A stretch of 64,000 bases of DNA from Bradyrhizobium sp. CCBAU 53338 (GCF_015291665.1 NZ_CP030048.1:124001-188000), one strand, 5' to 3'. Shown: positions 46,253 to 57,576, numbered from the stretch's first letter. Program-made: numbers and translations. Notes: generated by a model not told the origin, from the letters alone.

Positions 46253-46786
46253 ATGAGCACAGGCAACGAAATTGAGCGCCAGGATCTTGAAGGTCCTGCC
46301 GAGCAGCAGATATTCTCCGCGCTGCTGACGCCGCACCGTTCGCTGAACCGCACCGGCTTCCTCGCCGTGATGCTGTTCCTGAGCGTCGTCAGCTTCGTCA
46401 CCGGCATTGTCTTCCTGATGAAGGGCGCCTGGCCTGTGCTCTGCTTTTTCGGCCTCGACGTGCTCGTGGTCTGGTGGGCCTTCAAGGTCAATTTCCGCAA
46501 CGCCCGGGCGCGCGAGGAGATCACCGTCACGACCTCGGAATTGCGCGTGCGCCGCATCAGCCATCGCGGCCAGGTCGCCGAATGGAGCTTCAATCCGCTC
46601 TGGGTGCGCCTCGACATGGAGGTCGACGAGGACTTCGGCATCGAGCATCTCTATCTGATCTCGCGCGGCCACCATATCCGGATCGCAAGGTTCCTCGGAC
46701 CTGACGAAAAAGCTAGTTTCTACAAAGGCTTGGTTGAGGCGCTGAACGCCGCCAAGCGCGGCCCGACCTACAATCCGATCAGCTGA
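46253..46786 (+). CDS. DUF2244 domain-containing membrane protein
   Basis: 177 residues. Two adjacent TM helices (FLAVMLFLSVVSFVTGIVFL and AWPVLCFFGLDVLVVWWAFK) then a soluble part VTTSELRVRRISHRGQVAEW and FLGPDEKASFYKGLVEALNA typical of DUF2244. Function unknown; frequently near nth and cox-related genes in alphaproteobacteria. Its start is only 22 bp from the divergent nth start, so promoters overlap. Confidence 0.85.
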   Translation: MSTGNEIERQDLEGPAEQQIFSALLTPHRSLNRTGFLAVMLFLSVVSFVTGIVFLMKGAWPVLCFFGLDVLVVWWAFKVNFRNARAREEITVTTSELRVRRISHRGQVAEWSFNPLWVRLDMEVDEDFGIEHLYLISRGHHIRIARFLGPDEKASFYKGLVEALNAAKRGPTYNPIS

Positions 46787-46841
46787 TTCCCAGTCGGAAA
46801 TCGGGTGGTTTCCAAGCCTGCCCTCACCTACATTTCCGGTC

Positions 46842-47738
46842 ATGATGACCCTCGCCATACATGACCAGCGCCTGGCCAAGCCGGGCTCCCAGAACGCCGC
46901 GCTGCGCGACTATGATTCGGTACGCCGGGCGATCGCCTTCATCTCGGAGAACTGGCGCGCGCAGCCGACCATCGAGGCGATGGCGGATGCGGCCGGCGTC
47001 ACGCCGGATGAGCTGCATCATCTGTTCCGTCGCTGGGCCTCGATCACGCCGAAGGCCTTCATGCAGGCGCTCACGCTCGACCACGCCAAGGGACTCTTGC
47101 GGGATTCCGCGAGCATCCTCGACGCCGCGCTCGATTCAGGGCTCTCCGGTCCCGGCCGGTTGCACGATCTCTTCGTCACCCACGAAGCGATGTCGCCGGG
47201 CGAGTGGAAGAACGGCGGCGCGGGCCTCACCCTGCGCTACGGCTTCCACCCCTCGCCGTTCGGCACCGCCATCGTGATCGCGACCGATCGCGGCCTCTCG
47301 GGCCTCGCCTTCGCCGATCCCGGCGAGGAGAAGGCCGCGCTCGCCGACATGACGCGGCGCTGGCCGAATGCGATCTACGTCGAAGATCACGAGGGCACCG
47401 CACCGCTCGCGGCGCGCATCTTCGATACGAAACTGTGGCGGCCGGACCAGCCGCTGCGCGTTGTCATGATCGGCACCGATTTCGAGGTGCGGGTCTGGGA
47501 GACGCTGCTGAAGATTCCGATGGGCCGCGCGGTGTCGTATTCGGACATCGCCTGCAACATCAACAGCCCGAAGGCCTCGCGCGCCGTGGGTGCCGCGGTC
47601 GGCAAGAACCCGGTCTCGTTCGTCGTGCCCTGCCACCGTGCGCTCGGCAAGAGCGGCACGCTGACCGGCTATCACTGGGGCATCACCCGCAAGCAGGCGA
47701 TGCTGGGCTGGGAAGCCGGGCAGCTGGGGATGCAGTGA
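46842..47738 (+). CDS. AraC-type HTH fused to methylated-DNA-protein cysteine methyltransferase
   Basis: 298 residues. Residues ~25-125 form an AraC-like HTH (IEAMADAAGVTPDELHHLFR, TPKAFMQALTLDHAK), and the C-terminus (~130-295) is the O6-alkylguanine transferase: acceptor Cys264 in VVPCHRALGKSGTLTGYHWG. The methylphosphotriester (AdaA) domain of full Ada is absent. It is like the Ada C-terminal regulatory-repair half, so it may repair O6-methylguanine and bind DNA. An IS element is inserted just after it. Confidence 0.88.
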   Translation: MMTLAIHDQRLAKPGSQNAALRDYDSVRRAIAFISENWRAQPTIEAMADAAGVTPDELHHLFRRWASITPKAFMQALTLDHAKGLLRDSASILDAALDSGLSGPGRLHDLFVTHEAMSPGEWKNGGAGLTLRYGFHPSPFGTAIVIATDRGLSGLAFADPGEEKAALADMTRRWPNAIYVEDHEGTAPLAARIFDTKLWRPDQPLRVVMIGTDFEVRVWETLLKIPMGRAVSYSDIACNINSPKASRAVGAAVGKNPVSFVVPCHRALGKSGTLTGYHWGITRKQAMLGWEAGQLGMQ

Positions 47739-47757
47739 ATTCTTCTCCCTCGCCCCG

Positions 47758-47764
47758 CTTGCGG
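47758..47764. repeat. Target site duplication, left (with 48889-48895)
   Basis: CTTGCGG here and at 48889-48895 flank the IS; the match can be extended to 9 bp (CTTGCGGGG) because the element ends with GG. Removing the element and one copy restores a palindrome of the CTCTCCCCGC / GCGGGGAGAG family. Confidence 0.7.
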
Positions 47765-48888
47765 GGCCTGTTGCGTAATTCGCCAGTTGTGATTCCCTGC
47801 GGTTGAGCCTTTTGGGGGAATGACGATGGCGGTGAAGCAGACGGGACAGCCGAGCTTTGTAGATGCGCTGATGCCGAAGGGAGCCGGCGCCAATGCGTCG
47901 CTGGATCGGCTGGCCGGCCTGGTCAAGTGGTACCGGTTCGAGAAGCTGATCGGCCATTTGCGGGACGAGAAGGGACCCGGTCAGCCGGGGTACGCGGTGT
48001 TGGTGCTGTTTCGGGCGCTGCTGTTGCAGTCGCTCTATGGTCTTTCGGACCGCGAGCTTGAGGAAGCGCTGAGCGACCGGCTGTCGTTCAAGCGCTTCGT
48101 TGGTCTGAGCCTCGAGGATGCGACGCCCGACCATACGGTTCTGAACCGTTTCCGGAATCAACTCATCGAACAAGGCCTGCTGGAGAAGTTGTTTGGCGAG
48201 CTGGACCGCCAGCTTGAGAATGCTGGTGTCATCCTCAAGCGCGGCACGATGCTCGACGCGACCCTGATCCAGGCCGTCTCAGCTCCTCCCAAGGAGGATC
48301 GTCCATCAAACGACCCAGACGCCCGGTTCACCAAGCGACAGGGCAAGGGTGGTTCGACCTTCGGCTACAAGGCTCACATGGGTGTCGACGAGGGATCCGG
48401 TCTGATCCGCTCAGTCCTGACCACGCCCGCCAATATCAACGATACAACGCCAGCCGACGAACTGATCCGCGGCGACGAAGCCGTGGTATGGGCCGATGCG
48501 GCCTACGACACCCACGCCCGGCGGGCGCGGCTGAAAGCGGAAGGCAAGAAGCCCCGCATCGCCCGCCGTCCCAACAGGCATCACCCGGAACTGCCGCCGA
48601 GGCTCAAACGCTACAACCGTCTCATCGCACGACGACGGGCAACGGTGGAGACAACCTTTGCCACCCTCAAACGTCGGATGCGGCTCACCTGCATCCGATA
48701 CGTCGGTCTCGCCAAGGCACGCGGACAAGTCCTGCTTGCCTCCATCGCGTTCAATATGAGGCGGTGGGCCACGATCGCCGCCTGACGCCCATCAAGGGCG
48801 CAAAATACAGCTTCGGCCCGACAATCGGGGCCGACAACGCCCTCTCTCCTTACGTCTCCCGCATCAAAAGGCAGTAGCGCAACAGGCC
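47765..48888 (+). mobile_element. IS5-family insertion sequence
   Basis: 1124 bp. Terminal inverted repeats begin GGCCTGTTGCG at the left (47765) and end CGCAACAGGCC at the right (48888), with further partial matching inward (GCC at about base 18-20). One transposase gene covers most of the element. Flanked by a CTTGCGG direct repeat. The ends and size fit the IS903/IS5-like groups; the exact subgroup is not settled by eye. It interrupts an intergenic palindrome between convergent genes, not a gene. Confidence 0.9.
47820..48785 (+). CDS. IS5 family transposase
   Basis: 321 residues, intact. DDE-type: Asp at ~145 (GTMLDATLIQAV), Asp at ~225 (VVWADAAYDTHARRARLKAE), Glu at ~277 (ARRRATVETTFATLKRRMR), the last with the IS5-type YxxR-free spacing. 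N-terminal DNA-binding region 1-100 (VLFRALLLQSLYGLSDREL). It starts 55 bp inside the left end. The copy looks functional, with no stop or frameshift. Confidence 0.93.
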   Translation: MTMAVKQTGQPSFVDALMPKGAGANASLDRLAGLVKWYRFEKLIGHLRDEKGPGQPGYAVLVLFRALLLQSLYGLSDRELEEALSDRLSFKRFVGLSLEDATPDHTVLNRFRNQLIEQGLLEKLFGELDRQLENAGVILKRGTMLDATLIQAVSAPPKEDRPSNDPDARFTKRQGKGGSTFGYKAHMGVDEGSGLIRSVLTTPANINDTTPADELIRGDEAVVWADAAYDTHARRARLKAEGKKPRIARRPNRHHPELPPRLKRYNRLIARRRATVETTFATLKRRMRLTCIRYVGLAKARGQVLLASIAFNMRRWATIAA

Positions 48889-48910
48889 CTTGCGGGGAGA
48901 GGCGAAGAAG

Positions 48911-49534
48911 TCAGCCCGCCAGATCCAGCTTCGACGCCACCGTCGAATCCGCATTGAGCCGGTAGATGATCGGCACGCCGGTCGCGAGTTCGCGCTTCAG
49001 GATGCCTTCGGGCGACAGCTTCTCCAGCACCATGATCAACGCGCGCAGCGAATTGCCGTGCGCGGCAACCAGCGTGCGCTTGCCGTTGAGCACGCCGGGC
49101 AGGATCTCCTGCACGTAATAGGGCAGCGCGCGCGCCAGCGTGTCCTTGAGGCTTTCGCCGCCGGGCGGCGGCACGTCGTAGGAGCGGCGCCAGATCAGCA
49201 CCTGGTCCTCGCCCCACTTTTTGCGCGCGTCGTCCTTGTTGAGGCCGGACAGATCGCCATAGTCGCGCTCGTTCAGCGCGAGATTCTTCGACGTCGGCAG
49301 GCCGGTCTGGCCGAGCTCGCCGAGGATCAGGTCGAGTGTGTGCTGCGCGCGCGTCAGCACCGAGGTGTAGGCGACGTCGAACACCAGGCCTTGTGCTTTC
49401 AGCTTGCGGCCGGCTTCCACCGCTTCCTTCACGCCGAGCTCGGTGAGATCGGGATCCTTCCAGCCGGTGAACAGGTTCTTCAGATTCCATTCGCTCTGGC
49501 CGTGCCGCACGAGCACGAGAAGACGTTCGCTCAT
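48911..49534 (-). CDS. gpmA: 2,3-bisphosphoglycerate-dependent phosphoglycerate mutase
   Basis: 207 residues, histidine phosphatase superfamily. [20 protein letters not shown] contains the catalytic His; the second His is in [12 protein letters not shown]. Interconverts 3- and 2-phosphoglycerate. Shorter than the 250-residue E. coli enzyme, as in other alphaproteobacteria. It starts 23 bp downstream of dapB's stop (49558). Confidence 0.92.
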   Translation of the reverse strand: MSERLLVLVRHGQSEWNLKNLFTGWKDPDLTELGVKEAVEAGRKLKAQGLVFDVAYTSVLTRAQHTLDLILGELGQTGLPTSKNLALNERDYGDLSGLNKDDARKKWGEDQVLIWRRSYDVPPPGGESLKDTLARALPYYVQEILPGVLNGKRTLVAAHGNSLRALIMVLEKLSPEGILKRELATGVPIIYRLNADSTVASKLDLAG

Positions 49535-49557
49535 TGAGTGCTTTCCGTTTGGTTCTT

Positions 49558-50373
49558 CTAGATGTCAGCGAGGCCGAGCACGTCGGCCATGGAGTAGTGC
49601 CCCGGCTTCTTGCCATGCGCCCACAGCGCCGCCTTGAGCGCGCCGTGCGCGAACAGCATGCGGTCTTCGGCGAGGTGCGACAGCGTCAGCCGCTCGAACG
49701 GGCCGAGGAAGGTGACGCTGTGCTCGCCGGCAACCGTGCCGCCGCGCAAGGAGGCAAAGCCGATTGCGCCCGGCTTGCGCGCGCCGGTGATGCCGTCGCG
49801 GCCGCGCTCCGAATGCTCCTCGAGCGAGATGCCGCGACCGGCCGCGGCTGCCTGACCCAGCATCAGTGCGGTGCCCGAGGGTGCGTCGACCTTCATGCGG
49901 TGATGGGTTTCGACGATCTCGATGTCGAAGCTTTCATCGAGCGCCTTGGCGACGCGCTTGACCACGGCGGCGAGCAGATTGACGCCCAGGCTCATGTTGC
50001 CCGATTGCACCACGACCGCGCGGTTGGTGACGCTCTTGATCACGGCGTTGTCCGAAGTCGACAACCCGGTGGTGCCGATGACATGGACGAGCCCACGCTC
50101 GGCGGCGATCGCGACATTGGCAATCGTCGCGGCCGGCACGGTGAAATCCAGAATGCCGTCGGCGTCCTTCGACATCGCCCAGAGGTCGGCGGACAGCTTG
50201 ATGCCGTTGGCCGGCAGGCCGGCGAGCACGCCGGCATCCTTGCCGAGCAGCTCCGAGCCCGGCGCCTCCAGGGCGCCAGCCAGCACCGCGCCTTTGCTGT
50301 CGGCAATCGCCCGCGTGAGGGCGCGGCCCATCCGGCCGCCGGCTCCAGCAACAATCAAGCGCATGTCTGACAT
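49558..50373 (-). CDS. dapB: 4-hydroxy-tetrahydrodipicolinate reductase
   Basis: 271 residues. NAD(P)-binding [18 protein letters not shown] at the N-terminus, [15 protein letters not shown], and the catalytic/substrate motif [19 protein letters not shown]. Catalyses the second step of lysine/diaminopimelate synthesis. Head of a small operon with gpmA. Confidence 0.94.
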   Translation of the reverse strand: MSDMRLIVAGAGGRMGRALTRAIADSKGAVLAGALEAPGSELLGKDAGVLAGLPANGIKLSADLWAMSKDADGILDFTVPAATIANVAIAAERGLVHVIGTTGLSTSDNAVIKSVTNRAVVVQSGNMSLGVNLLAAVVKRVAKALDESFDIEIVETHHRMKVDAPSGTALMLGQAAAAGRGISLEEHSERGRDGITGARKPGAIGFASLRGGTVAGEHSVTFLGPFERLTLSHLAEDRMLFAHGALKAALWAHGKKPGHYSMADVLGLADI

Positions 50374-50459
50374 GGTGTGATCCTCTCAAGGCCGTTGTAG
50401 CGGCGGGATGCAGTTCCGGCAACCGAGGGGGATCAGGTGGCGGTGACGCCACGTTCACC

Positions 50460-50499
50460 GTCATTCCGGGGCGGCTCGCAGAGCCGAACCCGGAATGAC
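50460..50499. repeat. REP-like palindrome upstream of dapB
   Basis: GTCATTCCGGG pairs with CCCGGAATGAC (11 bp), enclosing CGGCTC/GAGCCG with a 3-nt loop. Related to the element at 58367-58404, which shares TTCCGGG arms and a 3-nt inner loop. Located between the DUF1330 and dapB genes. Confidence 0.8.
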
Positions 50500-50507
50500 A
50501 GCGCGTT

Positions 50508-50819
50508 TCAACCCTCCGACGGCTGTGGGCCGTCATAGCCCTCGATGATGATGAGGTCGGCAAGCGAGTGCGGCTGGCGCACCTTGATGTTGGCCTGGTA
50601 TTCCGGCGAGTTGTAGCACGCGATCGCGGTCTGATAGTCCGGGAATTCGATCACCACGTTGCGGGTGCGGCTGGCACCCTCGACGGTGGTGAACTTGCCG
50701 GCGCGGACGACGAAGCGGCCGCCCCACTTCTTGAAGATCGGACCATTGGCGACGGCGTAGGGCTTGTAGCCCTCGTCATTGCTCACATCGACGCGTCCGA
50801 TCCAGTAGCCCTTTGCCAT
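50508..50819 (-). CDS. DUF1330 domain-containing protein
   Basis: 103 residues from ATG 50819 (MAKGYWIGRVDVSNDEGYKP). Dimeric alpha-beta ferredoxin-like fold typical of DUF1330: WGGRFVVRAGKFTTVEG, VVIEFPDYQTAIACYNSPEY. Function unknown; preceded by an RBS-like GGAGAA. Its C-terminus lies near a REP-like palindrome. Confidence 0.88.
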   Translation of the reverse strand: MAKGYWIGRVDVSNDEGYKPYAVANGPIFKKWGGRFVVRAGKFTTVEGASRTRNVVIEFPDYQTAIACYNSPEYQANIKVRQPHSLADLIIIEGYDGPQPSEG

Positions 50820-50844
50820 TGTTCTTCTCCCTGGTTGTTGGTGG

Positions 50845-51555
50845 TTAGGCGAGCGCTTGCGCGATCTCGGCCTGGATGGCGTCAGCCGCAGCCCTGGGGT
50901 CCGAGGCTTCCACCACCGGGCGCCCGACGACGAGATAATCTGCGCCGGCACTGATCGCACGGCCGGGTGTCATGATGCGCTTCTGATCGCCAGTGGCCGA
51001 TCCCGCCGGGCGAATGCCGGGCGTGACGAGATGCATCTGGTGACCGACGATCGTGCGCAAGGCTCCGACTTCCTCGGGCGAGGACACGAGGCCGTCGACG
51101 CCGAGCACCTGCGCCTGCTGCGCGCGCGCTTCGACCAGTTCGGAGACGCCGAGCCGGTAGCCGGCCGCGTGCAGATCATCCGAATTGTAGGAGGTCAGCA
51201 CCGTGACAGCGAGGATCTTCAATGTCGAAGAGCCGCGGCCCTCGACGGCACCCTTCATGGTCTGCGGATAGGCGTGAACGGTGAGGAAGGTCGCGCCCAG
51301 TCTGGTGATGCTCTCGACGCCTTGCGACACCGTGTTGCCGATGTCGTGCAGCTTGAGATCGAGAAAAACCTTTTTGCCGCTGTCGGCAAGCTTGGCGACC
51401 AGCGGCAAGCCGCCGGCATAAGCGAGACGGTAGCCGATCTTGTAGAAGGTGACGCTGTCGCCGAGCCTTGCGATCATCGCCTCCGCGGCATCGACGCTGG
51501 GCAAGTCGAGCGCAACGATCAGGCGGTCCTTCGGGGCGATTTCGGCTGGCGTCAT
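50845..51555 (-). CDS. pyrF: Orotidine 5'-phosphate decarboxylase
   Basis: 236 residues, TIM barrel. [20 protein letters not shown], the catalytic D-K-D set in [13 protein letters not shown], and the phosphate loop [12 protein letters not shown]. Final step of de novo UMP synthesis. Ends close to the DUF1330 gene start; that gene likely follows in the same operon. Confidence 0.95.
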   Translation of the reverse strand: MTPAEIAPKDRLIVALDLPSVDAAEAMIARLGDSVTFYKIGYRLAYAGGLPLVAKLADSGKKVFLDLKLHDIGNTVSQGVESITRLGATFLTVHAYPQTMKGAVEGRGSSTLKILAVTVLTSYNSDDLHAAGYRLGVSELVEARAQQAQVLGVDGLVSSPEEVGALRTIVGHQMHLVTPGIRPAGSATGDQKRIMTPGRAISAGADYLVVGRPVVEASDPRAAADAIQAEIAQALA

Positions 51556-51561
51556 GTCACC

Positions 51562-52140
51562 TCACATCATGCGTTGGGAAAGGTCGATCAACTGCCGCAC
51601 CATCTCCTTCAGCCCGTCGCGATCGGCCTGGCTCTTGAGCCTGTCCATATCGTCATAGGCCTGGTCGGCAAAGGCGAGCGTGAACTGACTGGCGATCACG
51701 TTGGCGTGGCACGCCGTCAAAATCAGCCTCAACGCCTGCAGCGCGCGAGCGGCCCCTAACCGGCTCTGCGAAGCACCGGCGAGCGCGAAGGCGCGGTTGC
51801 GGAAGACCTCGCCGCGCGCCTCGTGCGGATCCTGCACGCGGCTCACCCAGTCGATCGCGTTCTTCAGCAGCGGCGGTACCGAGGCGTTGTATTCGGGCGA
51901 GACGAACAGCACACCATGATGCGCGCCGATCATGCGCTTGAGATTGATGGCGTGCTTGGGCACGCCCGATTTGGCCTGGAGATCGCCGTCGTAGATCGGC
52001 AGCGGAAAATCGGCGAGCGAGATTCGCGTGACCTCGACCCCGGCCTGGGCGCACTCATACGCGGCGACCGCCGCCAGCTTCACATTGTGCGAGCCGGTGC
52101 GCAGCGAGCCGGGAATGACCAGGATCTTGGGGGCTGACAT
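51562..52140 (-). CDS. NADPH-dependent FMN reductase family protein
   Basis: 192 residues from ATG 52140. Flavodoxin-like fold: ILVIPGSLRTGSHNVKLA is the FMN-phosphate loop, VLFVSPEYNASVPPLLKNAI with DWVSR is the isoalloxazine-binding loop. Similar to chromate/quinone reductases (ChrR/ArsH-like). The electron acceptor in vivo is unknown. 6 bp before pyrF, so co-transcribed. Confidence 0.88.
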   Translation of the reverse strand: MSAPKILVIPGSLRTGSHNVKLAAVAAYECAQAGVEVTRISLADFPLPIYDGDLQAKSGVPKHAINLKRMIGAHHGVLFVSPEYNASVPPLLKNAIDWVSRVQDPHEARGEVFRNRAFALAGASQSRLGAARALQALRLILTACHANVIASQFTLAFADQAYDDMDRLKSQADRDGLKEMVRQLIDLSQRMM

Positions 52141-52197
52141 CCTCTTCCATACGTTCGGCGAAACGAGCCCGCCGCGCAAAGAAGGAAGCCGGCGGGA

Positions 52198-52800
52198 TTA
52201 GTCCTTGCGATACACCCAGACGCGGGCCGGCGGAAGGTTCATCCAGATCCGTTCCGAGGCCTCTGTGGACACGCCGGGCAGCGATTTCGGGATCGGCGGC
52301 ACCACCGCATAGGTGAATTGAACGAAGGGCGCGCCGGGCGCGAGCGCCGTGAACGCATCGCGGATGAGCCGAAGGCGCGTCAGCATCGGTTTCGTCACGA
52401 GCGGCAGGCCGGAGACGACCGCGCTGGCCGGCGCGCTCAGCACATTCCAGAGCGTGTCGCGCAGGCGATAGGCATCGCCCTGCACCACCTTGGCGTGCGG
52501 ATAGCGGTCGCGCAGCAGCGCGCAGAAGCCGGGATTGTATTCGACGAGGACGAGACGCTTCTGGTCGACCCCACGCTCGATCAGGGCCGAGGTGATGGCA
52601 CCCGTGCCGGGTCCGAGCTCGACCACCGGTGCATCGGAATCGATATCGACGTAATGGGCCATGGTCCGCGCCAGCAGCTTGCCCGACGGCATCACCGCGC
52701 CCATGTGCAGCGGCTTCTCGATCCACGACCTGAGAAAACGCACCTCGTCATCGAGACGGGGCTTCTTCAACGCACGCGCGGACGACGACGGCAATGGCAT
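52198..52800 (-). CDS. pmtA: Phospholipid N-methyltransferase PmtA-like
   Basis: 200-residue SAM-dependent methyltransferase. Motif I is VVELGPGTGAITSALIERGV, followed by LVLVEYNPGFCALLRDRYP and VVSGLPLV. The length, N-terminus (RFLRSWIEKPLHMGAVMPSG) and the PGTG motif match the Sinorhizobium-type PmtA that methylates phosphatidylethanolamine to make phosphatidylcholine. Downstream of dnaJ; Bradyrhizobium pmtA is known to lie by dnaKJ, as I recall. Start at ATG 52800. Confidence 0.8.
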   Translation of the reverse strand: MPLPSSSARALKKPRLDDEVRFLRSWIEKPLHMGAVMPSGKLLARTMAHYVDIDSDAPVVELGPGTGAITSALIERGVDQKRLVLVEYNPGFCALLRDRYPHAKVVQGDAYRLRDTLWNVLSAPASAVVSGLPLVTKPMLTRLRLIRDAFTALAPGAPFVQFTYAVVPPIPKSLPGVSTEASERIWMNLPPARVWVYRKD

Positions 52801-52891
52801 GTCTGGACCGGACGGGACGAGACCGCGTGACCGCGGCGTCAGAAAATGGTCATAAAGACGTATAGGCCGAACACGATACGGTCAAGCCGGC

Positions 52892-54022
52892 TCAATTCGC
52901 CCGGTTACCGAAGAAGTCCTTGACCTTGGCGAAGAAACCCTCGGATTCCGGCTGGGTATTGCCGGAGGAGAGTTTTTCGAACTCGGCCAGCAACTCCTGC
53001 TGTTTCTTGGTGAGGTTCTGCGGGGTCTCGACCACGACCTGGACGTACATGTCGCCCATCTGGCGCGAGCGGAGCACCGGCATACCCTTTGATGCAATGC
53101 GAAATCGACGGGCGGATTGGGTTCCGGCGGGGACCTTCACCTTGGCCTTGCCCTTGTCGATGGTCGGCACTTCGAACTCGCCGCCGAGTGCAGCCGTCAC
53201 CATCGAGATCGGCACACGGCAATGCAGGTCGGCACCGTCGCGCTGGAAGAACTGGTGCTGCGCCAGCGACAGGAAGATGTAGAGGTCGCCGGGCGGTCCG
53301 CCGCGGACGCCGGCCTCGCCTTCGCCGGCGAGCCTGATCCTGGTGCCGTCCTCGACGCCTTGCGGAATGTTGACCGACAGCGTGCGCTCGCGGGTAACGC
53401 GGCCCTGGCCCGAGCAGGACGGGCAGGCGTCCTCGATCATCTGGCCGCGGCCCTGACAGCCGGGGCAGGTGCGCTCGAGGGTGAAGAAGCCCTGCGACTG
53501 CCGCACCCGGCCGGCGCCGCCGCAGGTCGAGCAGGTCTTCGGCTTGGTACCGGCCTTGGCACCGATGCCCGAGCAGGCCTCGCAGGTGACCGAGACCGGA
53601 ATCTCGATCTGCGCGGTCTTGCCGCCAAAGGCTTCCTCGAGGGTGATTTCCATGTTGTAGCGCAGGTCCGCGCCACGCTCGCGGCCGCCACGGCCGCGCT
53701 GCCCGGCCATGCCGAACAGATCTTCGAAAATGTCGGAGAAAGAAGAAGCGAAGCCCGCGCCGAAACCTGCACCGCCGCCGCCGGGACCGCCCTGCTCGAA
53801 AGCAGCATGGCCGAACCGGTCATAGGCCGCGCGCTTGTCCTTGTCCTTCAGGACCTCGTAGGCCTCGTTGATTTCCTTGAACTTGACCTCGCTGCTGTCG
53901 TCCCCGGGATTGCGATCGGGATGAAACTTCATCGCCAGCTTGCGGAAGGACGATTTCAGGACGGAATCGTCGGCAGAGCGTTCGACTTCGAGGGTCTCGT
54001 AATAGCAGCGCTTGGTGGACAT
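52892..54022 (-). CDS. dnaJ: Chaperone protein DnaJ
   Basis: 376 residues. J domain (1-75) with HPD in [11 protein letters not shown]; Gly/Phe-rich linker ([17 protein letters not shown]); four CxxCxGxG-type zinc-finger repeats ([32 protein letters not shown]); C-terminal peptide-binding domains. DnaK co-chaperone. dnaK lies 244 bp upstream, so the two may form one heat-shock operon with the dnaK promoter. Confidence 0.97.
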   Translation of the reverse strand: MSTKRCYYETLEVERSADDSVLKSSFRKLAMKFHPDRNPGDDSSEVKFKEINEAYEVLKDKDKRAAYDRFGHAAFEQGGPGGGGAGFGAGFASSFSDIFEDLFGMAGQRGRGGRERGADLRYNMEITLEEAFGGKTAQIEIPVSVTCEACSGIGAKAGTKPKTCSTCGGAGRVRQSQGFFTLERTCPGCQGRGQMIEDACPSCSGQGRVTRERTLSVNIPQGVEDGTRIRLAGEGEAGVRGGPPGDLYIFLSLAQHQFFQRDGADLHCRVPISMVTAALGGEFEVPTIDKGKAKVKVPAGTQSARRFRIASKGMPVLRSRQMGDMYVQVVVETPQNLTKKQQELLAEFEKLSSGNTQPESEGFFAKVKDFFGNRAN

Positions 54023-54194
54023 GTCTGACTCGGCCTATCCAATCGCGATTCAAGTCGGTGCGAAACAATTTCGCCACGCGACGATATAGGCAGCCTTCCG
54101 CATCGTGGCAGCGGGCTGCATGGCAGCGTTGAGCATAACGTCTGGGAATTGATTGATCGTAACGCGCGATCCGCCCGACGTATCGGACGCGACA

Positions 54195-54217
54195 GCCTCC
54201 CCCTCGAGGGGGGAGGC
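54195..54217. repeat. GC-rich hairpin in dnaK-dnaJ gap
   Basis: GCCTCCCCC at 54195-54203 pairs with GGGGGAGGC ending at 54217, loop TCGAG. One of several such palindromes in the window; it could stabilise or attenuate the dnaKJ transcript. Confidence 0.5.
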
Positions 54218-54266
54218 CATTTCAGCGCGTTGGGTCCAAGCCGTCCGCATCATACCCTCTCGGGCT

Positions 54267-56168
<1,902 letters not shown>

Positions 56169-56272
56169 GGTCCTGATATCCTTCTTTTTGCGGCAGGTTG
56201 GCTGGGCCCAGAAGGCACCCGAACCGAAACCCCCTAAGATCAAACATCCGCGATATTGCGATGATTGAGGCT

Positions 56273-56301
56273 CATATAGGAGGGGGGGAGGGGGCCGCAA
56301 G
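56273..56301 (-). promoter_or_regulatory. Candidate heat-shock (sigma-32-type) promoter of dnaK
   Basis: On the minus strand CTTGCG (56296-56301) is separated by 15 nt from CCTATATG (56273-56280), matching the heat-shock consensus pattern CTTGAA-N13-15-CCCCATNT with three or more mismatches in the -10. It lies ~105 bp upstream of the dnaK ATG. A 15-nt spacing is shared with a similar pair upstream of grpE. Confidence 0.5.
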
Positions 56302-56565
56302 GACCGAACGCAAGTTTGGACCGTGAAAACATTGGGTTTTGGAAGATCCTATCCGGGCTTCACCGTAGTTGCGGGTGAGGAATTGTTAACAGGTTCGGCC
56401 AACTGCCAGCCCCGCCGGCTCGATCCGCCCTGCCCTGTTACCGGCCCACCAAACCCGCTAAAAGGCGGGCCGGCCGGACAGCCTCGTCAAGGGGCTGCTT
56501 CGCGCGACAAATCGGCCCGGTGGCCCACCATCGAACGGCCTCAATATGAACCAATCAGAGTGCCC
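56302..56565. other. Intergenic region between dnaK promoter and the periplasmic protein gene
   Basis: 264 bp. GC-rich; GGCCGGCC-type inverted repeats around 56450-56480 and the rightward gene's presumed promoter. I see no RNA gene or clear operator in it. Confidence 0.4.
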
Positions 56566-57504
56566 ATGAAGCTGATCCGCCCCCTCGCCGCGCTCGCCCT
56601 CCTGGTGGCCTCCGCGCTTCCGGCCCTTGCCGCCGACGCCGTGTATCCGCCGGGTCTGCGTCTCGGCATGGTGCCGCTGGTCGGCCTCAGCAAGGCGAAG
56701 ACCTTTCCGGGTTTCGAGAACGAGGACGGCAGCGTCAAGGTGCTGATCACCGAGTTGCCGCCGGCGGCCTACAACGAGGTCGTCAGCGCCTTCAACGCCA
56801 ATCCGGCCGGCACCAACGGCGTCAAGCCGGACAAGATCGAGACATCGGCGGGCCTTGCCTATTTTACCGCCGAAAGCGGCAAGGCCGGCGACACGCTGGT
56901 GAAGCGCTATTCGATGATCGTGCCGGGCACCGGCTTCTCCGGCTATGTCGCGGTGCAAGTCCCCGAGAACGCCTCGAAGATCTACACCGACGAGGCGGTA
57001 CGGCAGATGTTTGCGACCGCCACCATCCGCAAGGAGGTGTCGGCCGACGAGCAGATCGGGCTGTTGCCGTTCAAGGTCACCGATCTCGCCGGATTCAAGG
57101 ACGTTCGTACGCTGGTGCCGGGTTCGAGCATCATCCTGGCCGACGGCAATGAAAGTTCGGGCTACGAATCGAAGCCGTTCATGATCCTCGGCCTGATCGG
57201 CGCCACCCCGCAGCAGGCCGACGACCGCGCCCGCTTCGCCCAGGAGGCGGCGCTTCAGATCCCGGGCTTGCGCGAAACCAGGATCACCATGTCGGAGCCG
57301 ATCCGCATCAACAGCCAGCCCGGCTTCGAGACCCGGATCGACGGCGTCAGCGGCAAGGACAAGACCCCGGTGACGGTCGTGCAGTGGATCCGCTTCGGCG
57401 GCGGCACCTCGCTGCGCATCATCGCCAGCGCCCCGCGAGACCAATGGTCCGACGCCTTCACCCGCTTCCGCGCCGTGCGCGACGGCATCCAGCCGAAGGG
57501 GTAG
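56566..57504 (+). CDS. Periplasmic protein of unknown function
   Basis: 312 residues from ATG 56566 (the frame is open further upstream but that part is not protein-like). Signal peptide MKLIRPLAALALLVASALPA ending ALAADA. The mature part has a mixed alpha/beta composition, with FPGFENEDGSVKVLITELPP and RYSMIVPGTGFSGYVAVQVP. No recognised domain. Divergent from dnaK. Confidence 0.7.
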   Translation: MKLIRPLAALALLVASALPALAADAVYPPGLRLGMVPLVGLSKAKTFPGFENEDGSVKVLITELPPAAYNEVVSAFNANPAGTNGVKPDKIETSAGLAYFTAESGKAGDTLVKRYSMIVPGTGFSGYVAVQVPENASKIYTDEAVRQMFATATIRKEVSADEQIGLLPFKVTDLAGFKDVRTLVPGSSIILADGNESSGYESKPFMILGLIGATPQQADDRARFAQEAALQIPGLRETRITMSEPIRINSQPGFETRIDGVSGKDKTPVTVVQWIRFGGGTSLRIIASAPRDQWSDAFTRFRAVRDGIQPKG

Positions 57505-57560
57505 GACCCCGGGGCTGACAGCCCAAGCGTTCACCAGAGCCGGCTGTATTTTCGGGCTTT

Positions 57561-57576
57561 CGTTCGTACACGAACG
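57561..57576. promoter_or_regulatory. Perfect palindrome upstream of the nicotinamidase gene
   Basis: CGTTCGT-AC-ACGAACG (7-bp arms) 58 bp before the next start. Looks like an operator or a short symmetric regulatory site; nothing nearby encodes an obvious cognate regulator. Confidence 0.35.

Noticed and set aside
46842..47738. Full-length Ada protein
   Set aside because: The N-terminal metal-binding methylphosphotriester domain is missing; only AraC-HTH and MGMT parts are present.
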